DNA of 64,000 nt from Welwitschia mirabilis (taxonomy: Eukaryota; Gnetophyta; Gnetopsida; Welwitschiales): positions 282,863,709 through 282,927,708 of the forward strand of contig JBOZIK010000001.1 of the NCBI GenBank assembly GCA_051453625.1. The letters run 5' to 3'. The notes below the pieces were generated by a model. That model was given only the letters and a program-made list of their open reading frames with translations, did not search any database and was not told the DNA's origin. The translations under genes were made by a program, and so were the position numbers. Below, in pieces: positions 11,144 to 24,090 of this stretch; within the stretch, counting starts at the first letter, position 1; each line of letters begins with the position of its first letter.

Positions 11144-14100
11144 TCCATATAGGTTCAATAATATACCAATTTTTTGTTTTAAAATTACTAGGGTTTATTT
11201 CACATTTTTTTAATTTAATTTTTAATTAATAGTGATACTTCTCATACTTTTAAATTCCCCTTTTGTTTTAAAAATTAAATACTAATTCATTATAAAAATG
11301 CAAATCGTCCATAGAAATAGTCAAAGGGAACATCCTTATATAGAATAGAATAAAAGGTCAAAGAATCGTTTCCATCCAAAAAAACTTGAGTTTTAAAATA
11401 AATTTTATACCCTCATAATGAGTAACTGTGAATCCATACTAAGAACATTCTTCCTTATCAACTACAACATGAAAATAACTTTCTGATAAAGAACACTGAT
11501 AATTTTCCATCTTCATGTAAAGACTACATGATTAAGGGAGATGGAAATAATAAGAAAATCTTCTTATTACCTAGAAAACAAATTACAAAAGTAATAACTT
11601 AGAAATAATTAATCCTAATAATAATCAAACAAGAAAGTACAAGTTTACAGCAAGAGATTCTAAAAGGATTACAACAATTTAGGAAGGTAATTAAAGAAAC
11701 AATAACTATACCATACAAACAAAAGGTAGAAAACACCATTAACGTAATTCTTGGAGTATAACTAGTAGCAAGAACCCCATATAGATTTTCACTAGTAGAA
11801 AATAGAGAGCTCAAATTGTAACTAGAACAAATATTGATTCAAGGAAAAAATTGACCAAGTGTATCTCCTTGAGGTTCCATTCTCCTATTTTTAAAAAAGA
11901 AAGATAGAATCTTAAGACTATACCTAGACTACCAACAACTAAATAAGATAATGATAGAAAACAAATACATACTACAAAGAACTAACAATATTTTAAATCA
12001 ATTACAAGGGGCATAATTCTTCTCAAAAATTAATTTAAGATTAGATTACCACCAAATAAGAATTAAAGAATAAGATATTCATAAAATAATATTTTAAGCT
12101 AGATATGGGTGTTATAAATTCATGGTAATGCCATTTAGACTCATAAATGCACCAATAACTTTTGTGATTCTAATGAATAATGTTCTTTACCCATATCTCA
12201 ATAAATTTATGATGCTATCTTTAGATGTCATTATAGTCTATTCGAAGGATAAATAAACACATGTATATCACCTTACTAAAGTACTAAAAATATTATATAA
12301 TCATGAATTAAAGGCCAAATTGAGAAAGTATGACTTCTTCCAGACATAGGTGAACTACTTGAGATACATTATCTCTATATAAGAAATTGCAATAGACCCT
12401 ATAAAGATTTAAGCAGCTCTAGAATGGCCTAAGCTTGAAAGTATAATAAAAGTCTAATGTTTCTTAGGAGTAATAGAATTCTATTAAAGATTCATTTTAG
12501 GATTCTTATAATTGATATCACCACTTTCAGACTTAATAAAATTGACATTAGTCTTTAATTTTACTTCAAAATGCAAAGAATACTTCCTAAGTATAAAGCT
12601 TCTATTAACATCAAAATCCATTATAAAGATTGTAGATATAGAGGAACCATTCACCCATAAATTCCTTAGCTTAAAGAGTAGGTTTAGTATTAAGTCAAAA
12701 AGGCAAAGTAGTGGCATAAAAATCTAGAAAAATAAATCAACACAAAAGGATTTAACTAGTTCATGATCTAAAACTATTAGGTGTAGTGGATGTTCTGAAA
12801 GCTTGATGACATTACTTACTCAAGGGAAAATTCCTATTAAATATAGATCATAAGAGTTTGTACTAATTTTAGAAGTAACCACTATTACACATTAAAAAAG
12901 AAAGATGGAGAAATTACTAGCAAAATATAACTTTAATCTTCAATACACACTAAGAAAAGAAAACAAAGTTATGGAAACCTTAAGTTAGATGTGGTATATA
13001 CTTATCACTAAAGTAACCTCCAACCTCATTAAATACCTAAAGGAAAATTTTCCTAATGATACCTAATTTAAAAAAATACCTCATCTATCATAGGAAGGTT
13101 AAAGTATAGATACTTTTACAATTTGTTAAGATAATAATTTACTAAAAAAGAGGTGATTATATATTTCTAAAGAAGAATAGAGAAGGAAATTGATTTTTGA
13201 AATGCATGAAGTACCCTATGCAAGATACTCAAGGTTTGTGTGAAATTATCACATATTAAGAAATACTATTTCTAACTAAGAATGAAAGTGGATTTAAAAG
13301 AATATATTAAAACTATCATATTTGTTAATAAGTTAAAAAAAAATAAGAAATGCTAGTGGAACTCCTACAACCTCTTAGCATTCCCAAATAGAAATGCAGA
13401 GAAATCATTATGGACTTCATTATAGATTTTCATTATAGATTTACGACTCACCAAGATACATTATGACTTTATTTTTTTTTACATTAATAACTTGAAAAAG
13501 ATGGTCCACATTATTATAGTTAAAATTGAAAACACTATAGAAGAGCTAGCCTTGTGTTTTATATAGGAGAGTTTCAGATTATATGGAGCATTACAGATCA
13601 TTGTCTTTAAGCATAATCCTAAGTTCTTATTAGAATTTTGGTGAAGCTTCTTCCATCACCTTAGAACAAAGCTTTAGTTTAGTATCATTTACCATCATTA
13701 AATTAATATTAAAACTAAAATAATTAATTAAATTCTAGAAGATACATTACGATGTTATGTAGTAATAAATCTTAGAAACTAGGAGAACTATCTACATCTA
13801 AAAGAATTTGCATATAATTAGATCTTCTAGATGTCCATATAGTGCTCATTCTTTGAAGCCATACATGAAATAAATTATTCCACCCTAGTATATGGTCAAA
13901 TCCCATTCAGAAACAAATGAAAATAATGAATTCAAAAGTAAAAACAATGGAGGAGATTATATATCAAATCAAGAGATAACTATAAGTGACCCAAGATAAA
14001 TGCAAGAAGTTCTATGACCAAAATCATTTGAATAGATTCTTTCTAATAGGATATCAAGTTCTCTTATACTTTAAACCAAAAATAAGTTCTATAAATATTG

Positions 14101-14451
14101 AGAAATACTAGAAGCTACTCCCTCAATACTAGGATTCATTTGATGTTGTAGAAAAAATTGGAAAGTTACCTTATAAACTAGAGTTAGTTATCTAGAATCC
14201 ACTCTATATTCCATGTTAACCTACTAAAGCAATATCATAAAGACAAAATCTAGGATTATACACTCAACTAGAAATACATTTTAGTAAAAACAAATCTAAC
14301 ATTTGACATATAACCTAAAGAGATTCTAGACTCCCATACTAGAAAACTCTTACACAAGACCATCAATGAAGTACTAATCAAATGGAACCATTCTAACCAA
14401 AATACATTATTAATCAAATATAAAGCAATTAAAGCACATCACTTCAGACCA
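11144..14451 (+). pseudogene. Pol remnant of chromovirus W: PR-RT-RNase H-IN-chromodomain
   Basis: Decayed Ty3/gypsy polyprotein. In order: a protease-like LINSDTSHTF (11,222-11,251); the RT entry ARTPYRFS (about 11,770); RT with LRLYLDYQQLNK, FSKINLRLDYHQIRI, MPFRLINAP and an altered active site SLDVIIVYSKD (about 11,858-12,250, where the family has two Asp); RNase H with LVHDLKLLGVVDVLKA and HYLLKGKFLL (12,480-12,900); integrase with an EMHEVPYA zinc-finger start (13,198), MDFII (about 13,410), and LHLKEFAYN (about 13,790); an IN tail ending VVEKIGKLPYKLELV (about 14,140); and a chromodomain-like end ILDSHTRK with EVLIKW and KAHHFRP (14,314-14,451). Protease to RNase H share one frame; later parts need frame changes. 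Stops lie where Gln, Trp or Arg are expected. The chromodomain places W among chromoviruses. Confidence 0.85.
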
Positions 14452-15420
14452 TAACATTTTGGAATTATTTCCATGGAAAATATTAAAGAAGATTTGAAAG
14501 AATTATTCTCACTACTCAAGTAAGTAATCTTGTTTTTCAAGTTATTTATTAAAATAGTGTGTATTATCCTTTTAAGCTAGATCTACTTGTTAATATTTGA
14601 TTATTCATGGGACTATAAGTATCCACTTAATTATCCTTATTTATATGTAATCCTTTTTTTCCCTTTTTATTTCATAAATTTTAATTTATTTTTATTTTTA
14701 GCAGTTTTATTTTCTGAAACTATCTTTACGCCTACTTTTTCTTTTAAAATATTATCATTTTTGATCTATTCTCTTGAGAAGAAGATTTTCATTCCTTGTT
14801 AGGTCTACTCCTTACAATTCATGTGATCTTGAATATTTAATAAACTTAACCCACAATTTGTACTTCATGTAATCTATGTCATTACCACATCCATTTAACT
14901 GAAACTACTAGTTGCAGTTTTGAGTGATCTTGGATATTGTTATCATTTGATTGTAAAGAAGTTTGTTTAACATCTTTTAATTTTTTAATGTAATAGTAAA
15001 CACTATAGAGGGAAAGTATATTAGAGAACAAAATTTTTTGGAAGAAACAATCAAGAAAGATTTGCTGTAATTTCATTAGAAACTCAAAGTGAAAAAGAAG
15101 AATTTATTTATAAAATTAAACAAGATGATTTTTATGAATTTAATATTTTTTTTATTACATAATCATTTTTTAATACCTCATCTAAATTTTATCTTTAATG
15201 AAACTCCAAATTTCCCTCTTAAAAAAACTCTTTCTAGTGGTTCTTCTTCTCATGTTGACCCTCTTAAAAGCCCACACCTCATAACTCTTCCTCTTCCAAG
15301 AATTATTATACTTTTAAGCTATTAACTTCATATAACAATCTTGATAATTCTATTTTCAAATTATTATACTCTTTTAGTAATTCCCAAATATCAAAGATAA
15401 TTATTAATAAAAGAAGAGAA
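14452..15420. other. Junction of W and Z, unassigned
   Basis: This interval should hold the 3' end of W and the leader or 5' LTR of Z, but no LTR terminus, primer-binding site or polypurine tract is convincing. The ATG frames at 14,587-14,802 and 15,089-15,325 show only hydrophobic or low-complexity composition. The boundary between the two elements cannot be placed. Confidence 0.4.
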
Positions 15421-16920
15421 GTGAAAAATTCCTTTTACTTATCATCCAGAGATGATGTAGAATACCTCAATGCATATTCAATATTTTTAGGTGAAGAGAG
15501 GGAAAACCATTTCCAACTCTTAGCTAAGATTGAACAACTTATCCTTACATCAAGAAATTTTTAAAAAATTACTAATAGAACATACATGTTTATTTTTTCC
15601 TTCATTATTAACATCAAGGCAAAGAATTATTTTAAGAATATCTTACATGGAAGCCTTAAGAGTTGGAAATAAGTGTAATATACTTAAATTAAGAGGTTCA
15701 TGAGTGAAATTACAATGAAAAGAAAAATAAAAAAAGTTAATGTTTCATAACTTACTCATGAAGATTATGCCATAACCTATGAAAGATTCTTGATTTTTCT
15801 TTATCTAATCTTATAGATGAATATACTAAGGAAGAACTGATTTATCATTTCTATAGTAAACTAAATAGTCAAATAAAATAACTAGTGGATATTTCATGAG
15901 GATTTAATTTGCTTAAATTAACTTTAGATGATGCTTAAAAACTTTTATAATAATTAGTGGATATTAACCAAACATGGCCTAAATCAACTTTAAATGAAGG
16001 AAGAACTATAGGCCAAATTCTTAAATATTTTAATAAGGTCTAATATGAAGAGTAATACAATTATATACTCTTATTAGATACCTTACTAGCACTCTAAAGA
16101 GCTATATTAAATCTTTGGTTGATGCTAAAATGTTAAATCAATAATCGTAGCCTTTTACTTTCTACTTCCTTTGTGAAATATGTGAAGACAAAATTCATTT
16201 CACCAAAGAATGTCTTTCTTTATCAACTTTAGAGAAGTCATCCTTGAGGAAGTTTATGCATTTAACCAAATTCCTAATACCTTTATAAATAATCAACAAT
16301 TTTAGCTAAGAAATAATAATCCTTTAATAGTATTTAAACTTTCATTTAACAATAGGTTTAGAAGTAATAACCTTTAATCCAACTTTAATATGAATGATTC
16401 CCTTAGAGATTTCATTGAAGAGTTAAAGAAGATGCATAAGAATATGAACAAAACATAGAAAATCAGAATATAACCTTAAAAATCTCATAGAAATCTTTCA
16501 ACAAACCATGTTATGAAATCAAAAATCACAAAGCTTACTTGCAACACAAACTACCCCAAATCCTACTCAAGTTAAGATGGATGAAAAGTAGTAATAAGAA
16601 ATGGTTATGAAACTATCCCACAAAAGAAGCCTTAATCATATTTAATAAATAAAAGGATGCAAGTCAAGAAGATAACATACAAATATTTGATCAACCAAGT
16701 TTTCCTTTAACATCTAAAGTATAATCTAACAATAACACAATCAAGGATGATATAGAGAAGAAACTAGTAACTCTTATCTTAAGGATATTATGGAAGATGT
16801 TCATATTAACTAGAAGATATTACAAGATAATCCCAATTACAACAAAATTTGGAAAGATTTATTCAAAATAAAACAAAATAAAACTATTTCAAGTACAATC
16901 TTTATTTCCTAATCCCTTTC
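15421..16920 (+). pseudogene. Gag of Athila/Tat-like element Z (5' part of split element)
   Basis: Matches the Gag of elements P and N in this window. NSFYLSSRDDVEYLNAYSIF then HFQLLAKIEQLILT (about 15,430-15,560) corresponds to NPFELPPGDDVEL with HLAKIKQLVLTLGN in P. HEDYAITYERF at about 15,760 corresponds to HEDYEITYECF in N. The zinc knuckle at 16,172-16,213 is intact: CEICEDKIHFTKEC, C-x2-C-x4-H-x4-C. The rest has frameshifts and stops. Gag would form the intracellular retroelement particle and bind its RNA. Downstream is the protease of the same element. Confidence 0.8.
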
Positions 16921-17500
16921 TAACATGGTGATGCAAAAATGTCCTAGGTTTAAAGACCCAAGGGATACAATAGTTAGTGTTATTTTAAAGGGAAAAAAGA
17001 GGATTAAGAAGGCTTTTATTAATATAGGAAAAGTTTTAATATTATGCCTCTCCACATTTTTAAGAAGTTTGGGTTAAAAAAGAGAATAAAACCTATAAAC
17101 ATTGTGTTTTAATACGTTGATCCTTCTATTAAAAGGCCCATTGTTACTATTAGGGATTTGGTTATTCAAATTAATGAGATATTTTACCTCATAGAAGTAG
17201 TTAACATTAAGGTTCATCATTATAAAGAATATAAATTACCTCTTAATAAAGCTTCTTTATGCTACATCCCATTGCATTATTGATACTTAGACTAGAATGA
17301 TGGAATGCTATGTAAGAAATACAAATTTTAGCATAAAGGTATTAAATGTAGCTAAAAAAGACATAGGAGGTGACTTAGAAATTGAATACAAAGTTAGATA
17401 TTTCATAATTATTTAATATCATCCCTTAGAAGAAAGGCTTATTTCCTCACATGATACCATAGTATTTGATAATGAAGAAGAATGTTTAATTATCTTAGGA
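16921..17500 (+). pseudogene. Protease region of element Z
   Basis: The segment around 16,937 (KCPRFKDP) is shared with P (about 24,250) and N (about 51,030, minus strand). It precedes the retropepsin region. FNIMPLHIFKKFGLKK (about 17,035-17,085) is the stretch just after the catalytic DxGA position, which is itself eroded. The DRSIK-like downstream part survives as YVDPSIKRPIVTIRDLVIQI (about 17,113-17,175). An aspartic protease of this type matures the Gag-Pol polyprotein. Stops and substitutions make it inactive. Confidence 0.7.
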
Positions 17501-17901
17501 ATTTTAAATTTCTTGAAACCTTGTAAGATCAACAAGGGCATTACATGCAACAAATTGGATGAAGAAATTCATAAGGAATTTGAATCCCTTCTTAAGTATA
17601 ACTTCCACCATACTAGATTTATTAAAAAATTGCTTCATCAAAATGGTTTTTCTACTTTCATAAGGGATACTTCTAAATTTTAACTGAAAGATTTACCTAA
17701 TGGGCTAAAATATATCATTTTACATGATGGTCTCCAAAAGATCTTAATCATTAATGCTTATATTTACCCTTTCTAAGAATAATCTTTAATTAAAATTGTT
17801 ACTATAAAATACATGCTTTTGCTTAGACCCATAAATATCCTATAGCTATTCCCACTTTTATACTTTAATATAAAATCTATTTGAAAGAGAATGCTATAAT
17901 C
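17501..17901 (+). pseudogene. RT N-terminal region of Z, cut by insertion of Y
   Basis: The conserved lead-in to Athila/Tat-type RT is visible: LKDLPNGLKYIIL (about 17,685), QSLIKI after a stop (about 17,785) and IYLKENA (about 17,876-17,896). The frame breaks at 17,906 where the LTR of Y starts. It resumes at 59,930 with QP then a degenerate RRLN-type segment. The sequence keeps its reading frame across the 42-kb insertion when one copy of the 5-bp host duplication is discounted. Confidence 0.8.
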
Positions 17902-17906
17902 ATTAG
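17902..17906. other. Left target-site duplication of Y (ATTAG)
   Basis: Five host bases directly before the Y LTR. They match 59,925-59,929 (ATTAA) with one transition. Confidence 0.8.
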
Positions 17907-18748
17907 TGTCATACCCATATTTTGTAAACCTTAATTACTTAGATATTAAGCATATTAAGATTTTAATTAAATGATGAATTGTTCTTCTTTAAAGTCCTTG
18001 TCAAAATAAGATAGTATTTTAAATTAACCTTAATCTATAATTTTGATAATTCACCATGAAAATAATAATAATTATGTTAGAGGTTGTTTATGAGAAAAGC
18101 TATTCAAACATTTAAAATTAGATAATCCCATTATGTAAGGAATTGAAATCACATGATAAAACTAATAAATTAAAAATTTCAATAGGACATAATAATATAT
18201 TTTACATCTTATTTATTCATTTAAATTCTTGATAAAAGTGATCGGTATACTATATTATGAATAGACATTTTCTTCTTCGTTTTGTATGATTGATAGATTT
18301 TATGCATTATCAAATAAAGGAGCATGTGAATAAGTACATGAATTCTTATCTAGAACCAAGAATGATAAATGAGTAGATTTACTTTAGCATGACTTTTATC
18401 TTCTTAAGATGTGTTAAGGAATTTCATTCATTGCATATTTATTCTTTTATTTATTGAAATTGAAGAGCTTATCTCATTGTGCTACATGATAATTTTTAAA
18501 TTTCTACATTTTTTTATGCATGTATTGAATGAATTAAAATTACTTATGAGTCTATGAAGGATTAGGAAGAAGGTAACATGAGGAATTATTTATGTAATTA
18601 TCCTTATTAATTAAAATAAGAAGATTATTCAATCTAGTTATATGCATAAGTCATCAATATAATCTCTTTTTATAATATAATGTCATTTATTACTCATCCC
18701 ACTTATTAATGATAAATAACGTGATCTTTTGACTTGAGTTATGTGCAT

Positions 18749-18770
18749 TTTATTTATCTATATACAAAAA
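18749..18770 (+). promoter_or_regulatory. Candidate TATA region of Y 5' LTR
   Basis: TATTTATCTATATACAAAAA lies at the position that reads TTTATATATAAAAATCC in the 3' LTR (about 57,208). It is followed by a pyrimidine-rich tract (ctttcatctcttg) in both. This fits an LTR core promoter. No transcript start can be shown. Confidence 0.4.
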
Positions 18771-20690
18771 TTCTTTCATCTCTTGAAAAGAAGGAGATAC
18801 TCTTTATTTTTCATGTAATTGCATTTTCTTTCTCCCTCTATTTCTTTTCATTTTCTTGCTTGTGGAGCTTGGAGCTTAAAAGCCTAAAGCTAAGGATTCT
18901 TAAGCTTGAATATTCATTAATCTTCAACCATCAAGGACTTACTAATCTTTTCAAGTAAGCTCTTTACTCATGTTATCCATATGATCTTTTTTAAAGATTC
19001 TACTAAAGTAATGATATATTGCATTAGGCCATTGTTATGGTTACCTTAAAATTATTTTTTTTTTAAATTTTATTTCCTATTAGTGGCTCTTACTATGATT
19101 CTAAGGAGATAAGAGGGATTTGTTATGCTTGGTGATAGAGGCCACTAATGGATGATTATGGCCAAGTGATAAGGGGTTTCACCATGAAAAGAGGGGAAAA
19201 AGGAAATTTTGGATTTCCTTTTCATTTTAATATAATATTTTTATCTATTATGTATTATGTCCATCTTATTAGGGGTAAAGATCTAATCCTTAAAGATTTC
19301 TTTTAGGCTAATTCTCTTTCATGAAAATATTAAGGCTCATAGTAAATGGTTTTTTAGTTAATTTGATTTTCTTTCTATAATAGTTTGAACTAGTAAACTT
19401 AATTAAGATATTGTGTAAATAATTACTTAGTATATCTATTATTTTACTGATCTAAATTATTGGATAACTAGTTGTACAAGGTTTACTATATTTTTAATAG
19501 CAAAAATTACATTTCTAGAATAGAGGCATAGGTTAAAAATACCATATCTTCATAATTAGTAGGTGTAAATAGTGAATTTTTTCGGTAAGTCTTAAGATTG
19601 TTATGATTGTGAAAATGTAAAAATAGTAATTTTTCTAATGTGTAATAATTTTTAAGAAATTTATTTGTTAAAATAAATTATAATTAAATGTAAAAAAGAT
19701 AAGCCATTAATTTATATTTCTATAACTAATAGTTAATATATCTAAAACCTTGAGTACCTTTAGTTGTAGGGAATTAAATAAGCTTTTTAAAACATCTTGA
19801 ATCATATAAAAATTCAAATTTATGATGATTTTAGTATAGTGTAATAGGACTATAATTTTAAAAAATTTAATAGTTTTTAACCTTAAAAATAATATTTTTA
19901 GAATTCCAAGATAGCTTAAGTTAGTTTCTAGGGTCTTATTATAAATCTAATCTATGAAAAACACATATAATTTATTTTTTCTTTATAATTAATTAATCAT
20001 TACATTTTTTTTATTATGATATCTACTTAGAGCCCAAAACCATTATAATTAATGTTTGAAATTACAAAAAAAATTATTACACAAACTTTTATAAGGAATT
20101 TGAGTATATAACACAAGTTTCTATCAATAACCTTAAGTTAAATGAATTTGAAATGATATTTTATTTAGAGAAATACCTATTCTATCTTTTTCCTTTATCT
20201 TAGTTTGAATGTGTATGCTTGTAAGAGTTTTCACCTTAGTAGCTTAAGTAACATAAGTAGTCCTTGATTTATAACTTATTTTCTTGACTTATAACATATC
20301 CATATGAATCTTGGATAAAGAATTATATATTAATAACCATTCTTGAACTGTACCTTTTTGTTGTTTAACTTCCTTACACAATGGAGATTATTATATGAGC
20401 ATGGAAGAATGCTATTGGGTTTGGCATAGCTACAGATATAAATTAGTTTATTTAAGTACATTAGTAAGATTTAATCTGATACATTTTGAATGTTATTATT
20501 GAAAGAAAGAAAAGAAAAGAATGTTTCCTTTACTTAAATTTTTATTATTATAATATTGAATATAGAGATTCTCTAGTATGCTCATTTTCTCTGTTATGAT
20601 TATTTATATAAAACGAACCTAATAATTATTAGAATTTTTATGACTAGGTAAATAATTTATTAAACATTCAACTTAGTTAGAATTATATGC

Positions 20691-20695
20691 ATGCA
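20691..20695. other. Left target-site duplication of P (ATGCA)
   Basis: Matches 36,538-36,542 exactly. The same five bases occur once, uninterrupted, in Y's 3' LTR at 59,111-59,115. Confidence 0.88.
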
Positions 20696-21928
20696 TGTTG
20701 CAATGTCAAATTTTATGTTTTTGTTAGGATATTTTGAGTAGTCTTATAGGACATTTAGATAAGTTTAAGCATAAAATGATGATGATTGAGAGTTAAGAAA
20801 AAAATCATGGAAGTGCATAAATACTAGTACTTTTAGAGGCATTTTTAATTAATTCTAATACTTCATAGTTTAAGGAGGAATTAATGTTTTATAAAGCCAA
20901 ATTCACTTGATTAAGACCTTAAAGAAGGTTGTTGTCCCTTTCATTGTCCAAATGATAGTACAAAACGATACCACTAGCATCCTGACTAGGATGTTGACTA
21001 GACCAATATGAAGGCTAAATATAGAACTCTCTTAACATAGAATCATCCCCATGTTCATCTAAAGAAGAATCAGAATGATAATTTAATTTTAATTAATGTA
21101 TCAAACTTTACTAAACTTGTGTAATGTATCATATGATTTCTATGAGCCGTTATGATTTCAATGGATTTGTTATATTATCTATTTTTGAGTATATTGTTAT
21201 TAATAAATATCAACTTCACCCTCAACTCCATTCATCTTCATTGCATCAAAAAGCTTTATGACAGGATATCAAAGGGTTGAAGGCCTATTTGTTAGTTGCG
21301 GAGAGGGGTCTTCCTTGATGTTGGGTTGTGTCTCCTTCATTAAGGTGCTACTACTTTATAAAAGGATGTTAGTTCGAGATATAATGAAAATATTCTTTTA
21401 TTTTTATATATACATGTGCATGTCCCTTATGGTTTATGTTGCTCATGATTCTATGACAACTTCATTTGTGATATAGGTCATCAAGGGAAACCTTTGTCAA
21501 GGTTGAAATCATTAATTTAGAACTTGCATTGCATTTTCTATTTCCTAGATTAATCATTGTAGGTTTTTCATATTTATTTAATGTACTTGATTTCTTAGGT
21601 TGGTTTTGATTCGTGATAGTTTCCTTGATTAATGTAGGTTATACATGATTGATCTTGATGATATAGATTTGGTAGTCGGATAGATATTGCATTTAGAGTA
21701 GTTTCCATTTTTCATTTGCATAGTGTATTTATTTTTCTTACATTTTTAATTTTTATTTTAAACCTTATTATATGAAACATAATTCTCTTCCTTCTCACTT
21801 AGTGCCTTTGACAGATTATGACATTTATTCCACTTCCATCTATATTAGTATTCTGTGTTTATGCATATAATTTTGATTAATAGGATTTGACTAAGGATGT
21901 AATATTTGCATAAATACACATTACAACA
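20696..21928 (+). repeat. LTR A of P (5' LTR), 1,233 bp
   Basis: Starts tgttgcaatgtcaaatt and ends attacaaca. It aligns with LTRs B, C and D over shared words: tttgagtag, then acatttagata, gaggaattaat, ggcctatttgttagttgcgg-like text with gaggggtctt, then tgcatttcc-type text with ggttatac. It is the only P copy whose terminal CAACA is preserved exactly. Confidence 0.87.
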
Positions 21929-21931
21929 TCT

Positions 21932-21948
21932 CAGTTCCATTATTAGGA
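21932..21948 (+). promoter_or_regulatory. Degenerate tRNA-Asp-type primer-binding site of P
   Basis: cagttccattattagga starts three bases after LTR A. Compared with the Athila-type PBS complementary to tRNA-Asp (TGGCGCC start), nearly all differences are transitions. The call rests on position and on the better-preserved sites in N at 44,367 and 54,211. Confidence 0.5.
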
Positions 21949-22673
21949 AAGGCCATAAAGGGTTTAAGGATCATTATTACCCAAATAAGTGCTTTGGATT
22001 TCAATTTAGATATTTTTTTGCAGTAGCATTGCATTTTTACTATAAGTATCATAGTTTTTCTTTCTGCATTTTTTTGTGTTTTTTATTCTTCATTCTACAT
22101 TTTTCAAGCTTGTCATTTTGTCTGTCATCTAAATAATACATAAAGATGATGGCCTAGGATTAGAGTTTTTTTTTGAGATTTTTTGTATTTTTTGTTTTTG
22201 GTTTTTATCATAGAATAAATTACTATCATCTCCTCTATTATCCAGATGATATAGGTGGATGACTATTAGTTTTTCTTTTGGTTCTTTTTTTCTGTTTTTA
22301 TTTTTTGGTTTTTTGTTTTATGTTTTTTGTATAGTACTCATCTAGGTAATCATTTAGATGAAAATGGATATGACATTGTAGAAATATCATTGAGCATATA
22401 TAAGAATATGACACATTTGGATAAAAAAACAAAGTATCAGAAGAAGTGAAGCCTAATCAAGGAAAATATTAGAGAACATCTAGTCGACTTTAAGCTTAAC
22501 CTAGGTACACACACCACAGGTACATAAAGAATTCCAAGAATTGAACTAGAAAAAAATTAGCTTTTATTATTTTAGAATCTAAGAAAGCAATAGTGTAGTA
22601 GTGAATTATTTTTTTATCTATTTTGAACACAATATAAAAGTAAAATCAATTAGCATCATCCAATACCCCAACT
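21949..22673 (+). other. Leader of P
   Basis: Untranslated interval between PBS and gag with long T-rich runs (about 22,160-22,330). It includes one nested hairpin at 22,222-22,266 (actatcatctcc, inner tccagatga, closing ggtggatga). No gene is visible. The ATG frame at 21,906-22,136 starts within the LTR and has no domain. Confidence 0.5.
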
Positions 22674-24090
22674 ATGATAATAAATCCTAATGAAAAGAAA
22701 TTTTATGCAAATGTTAAACTCAAAGATTTAATATCCCATAGAAAATATGAAATCCAAAACCCTTTTGAATTACCTCCTGGTGATGATGTAGAGCTGAAGA
22801 ACTTAAATTCTTATCCAACATTTTTAGAAGAAACTAATAAAGATCCTTTTCAACATCTTGCTAAGATAAAACAATTAGTTCTCACTTTAGGAAATGGAAA
22901 AAATGAATTAGGGATAGAACCTACATGATTATCTTTTCTATTACACTTGGATATAGAGAAAAACTTTGGTTTAAAATCATACCTCATAAAATTCCTAAAA
23001 CTTAGTATCAAGTAAAAGTTGTCTTTATCAAAAGATTCATAAGTGAGAGCATAATAATAAAAGGAAAAAAAACAAAGTCATAAATTTCCAAAAACAACCT
23101 CATGAGGATTATGTCATGACATATGAATAATTCATTTAGTGGACTGGATAAAGAAACTAAATAACTTGTAGATTTTTTATGTGATGGTAACTTGATGAAT
23201 TTAGATTTAGAAAATGTATAGACATTATTGGAAGATCTTATTAAAATTATTCAAACTTTGCCTAAACCAACTTTTAAAGAAAATTAAACTATAGGTTAAA
23301 TGATAAAGAACTTAAAAGAAGACAAACTTGATAAGGAGGAAGATCAAAATAATTGAACAAATGTAATTAATGATTTCACTACTTCTTTAGATAAATACAC
23401 TAAAATGATTTTAAATGTAAAAGTAGCAAATGAAAAAAAATATAACATCAATATGTGTTATATGTAAAGATAACACTCATGTAACAAAAAAATGTCCCTT
23501 ATCACTAATATGTAAAGAGAAAATACTTGAAGAGCTGCATTCATTTAATCAAAGGCCCTTAAATTTCAAAATCAAATGCAATATTAATAAAGAATAAGTG
23601 GGCAAAATAATGAAAAACCTTTTGAGAATAGATTTAATAATTTAAACATCCAACCAAACAACTTCTAACCAAGCCCCTTAAATTCTCAATAAAATTAGAA
23701 TGATCTAATAGAAGAGCTAAGAAGAACTAATGCAACTATTAAAAATCAAAGTAAAAACATTAAAAGTTTAGTTAATATATTTCAACAAACAATTTTAGCC
23801 CTTCAAAAACCACAAGGATCTCTTACAACTCAACCTTTCCCAAATCCAAATAAAGTAAAAAGTGATTATAAAATAATTGATATACCACCACCTATCCATA
23901 AAACTTCAACTTCTAAAAGTGATGAGGAAGTTAAGAAGGAGGAGGATATAGAAATGTTAAAAAAATATAATTTTCCTTCAACTTTAAATAATCATTCACA
24001 AAAACATAAAAGGAAAAGACAATCTACCTCTTGGCTTGATAGACTAAATACAAATCCTATGTTTAATGAAGACTTAAAATATTTTATGTA
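22674..24090 (+). pseudogene. Gag of P with intact zinc knuckle
   Basis: An 84-residue open frame (22,674-22,928) carries NPFELPPGDDVEL, then FQHLAKIKQLVLTLGN, the N-terminal domain also seen in Z and N. Further on, after stops and frame changes, the intact knuckle CVICKDNTHVTKKC lies at 23,454-23,495 (C-x2-C-x4-H-x4-C). Next come an Asn/Lys-rich region and a Pro-rich stretch (PKPQ-like) to about 24,060. It belongs to the structural protein of an Athila/Tat-like element. The gene is broken but is less eroded than the gags of W and Y, in keeping with a later insertion. Confidence 0.8.

Larger units (their letters stand above)
17907..20695 (+). repeat. Y 5' LTR, first part
   Basis: Aligns with 56,371-59,115 of the 3' LTR almost throughout. 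Shared words include catattttgtaaac at the start, gataaatgagtagattta, a tatgaaggatta block, cttcaagtaa motifs, and cttgtaagag with tttcacctta near 20,220 and 58,650. It starts TGTCATACCC after ATTAG. Alignment is lost at 20,695, where P begins. The two parts sum to 3,589 bp against 3,554 bp for the 3' LTR. Confidence 0.87.

Noticed and set aside
14880-14960. Possible LTR end and PBS of Z (gttgcagttttgagtgatcttgg)
   Set aside because: Only a few bases agree with the PBS seen in N, and the upstream sequence does not align with LTRs A-G.
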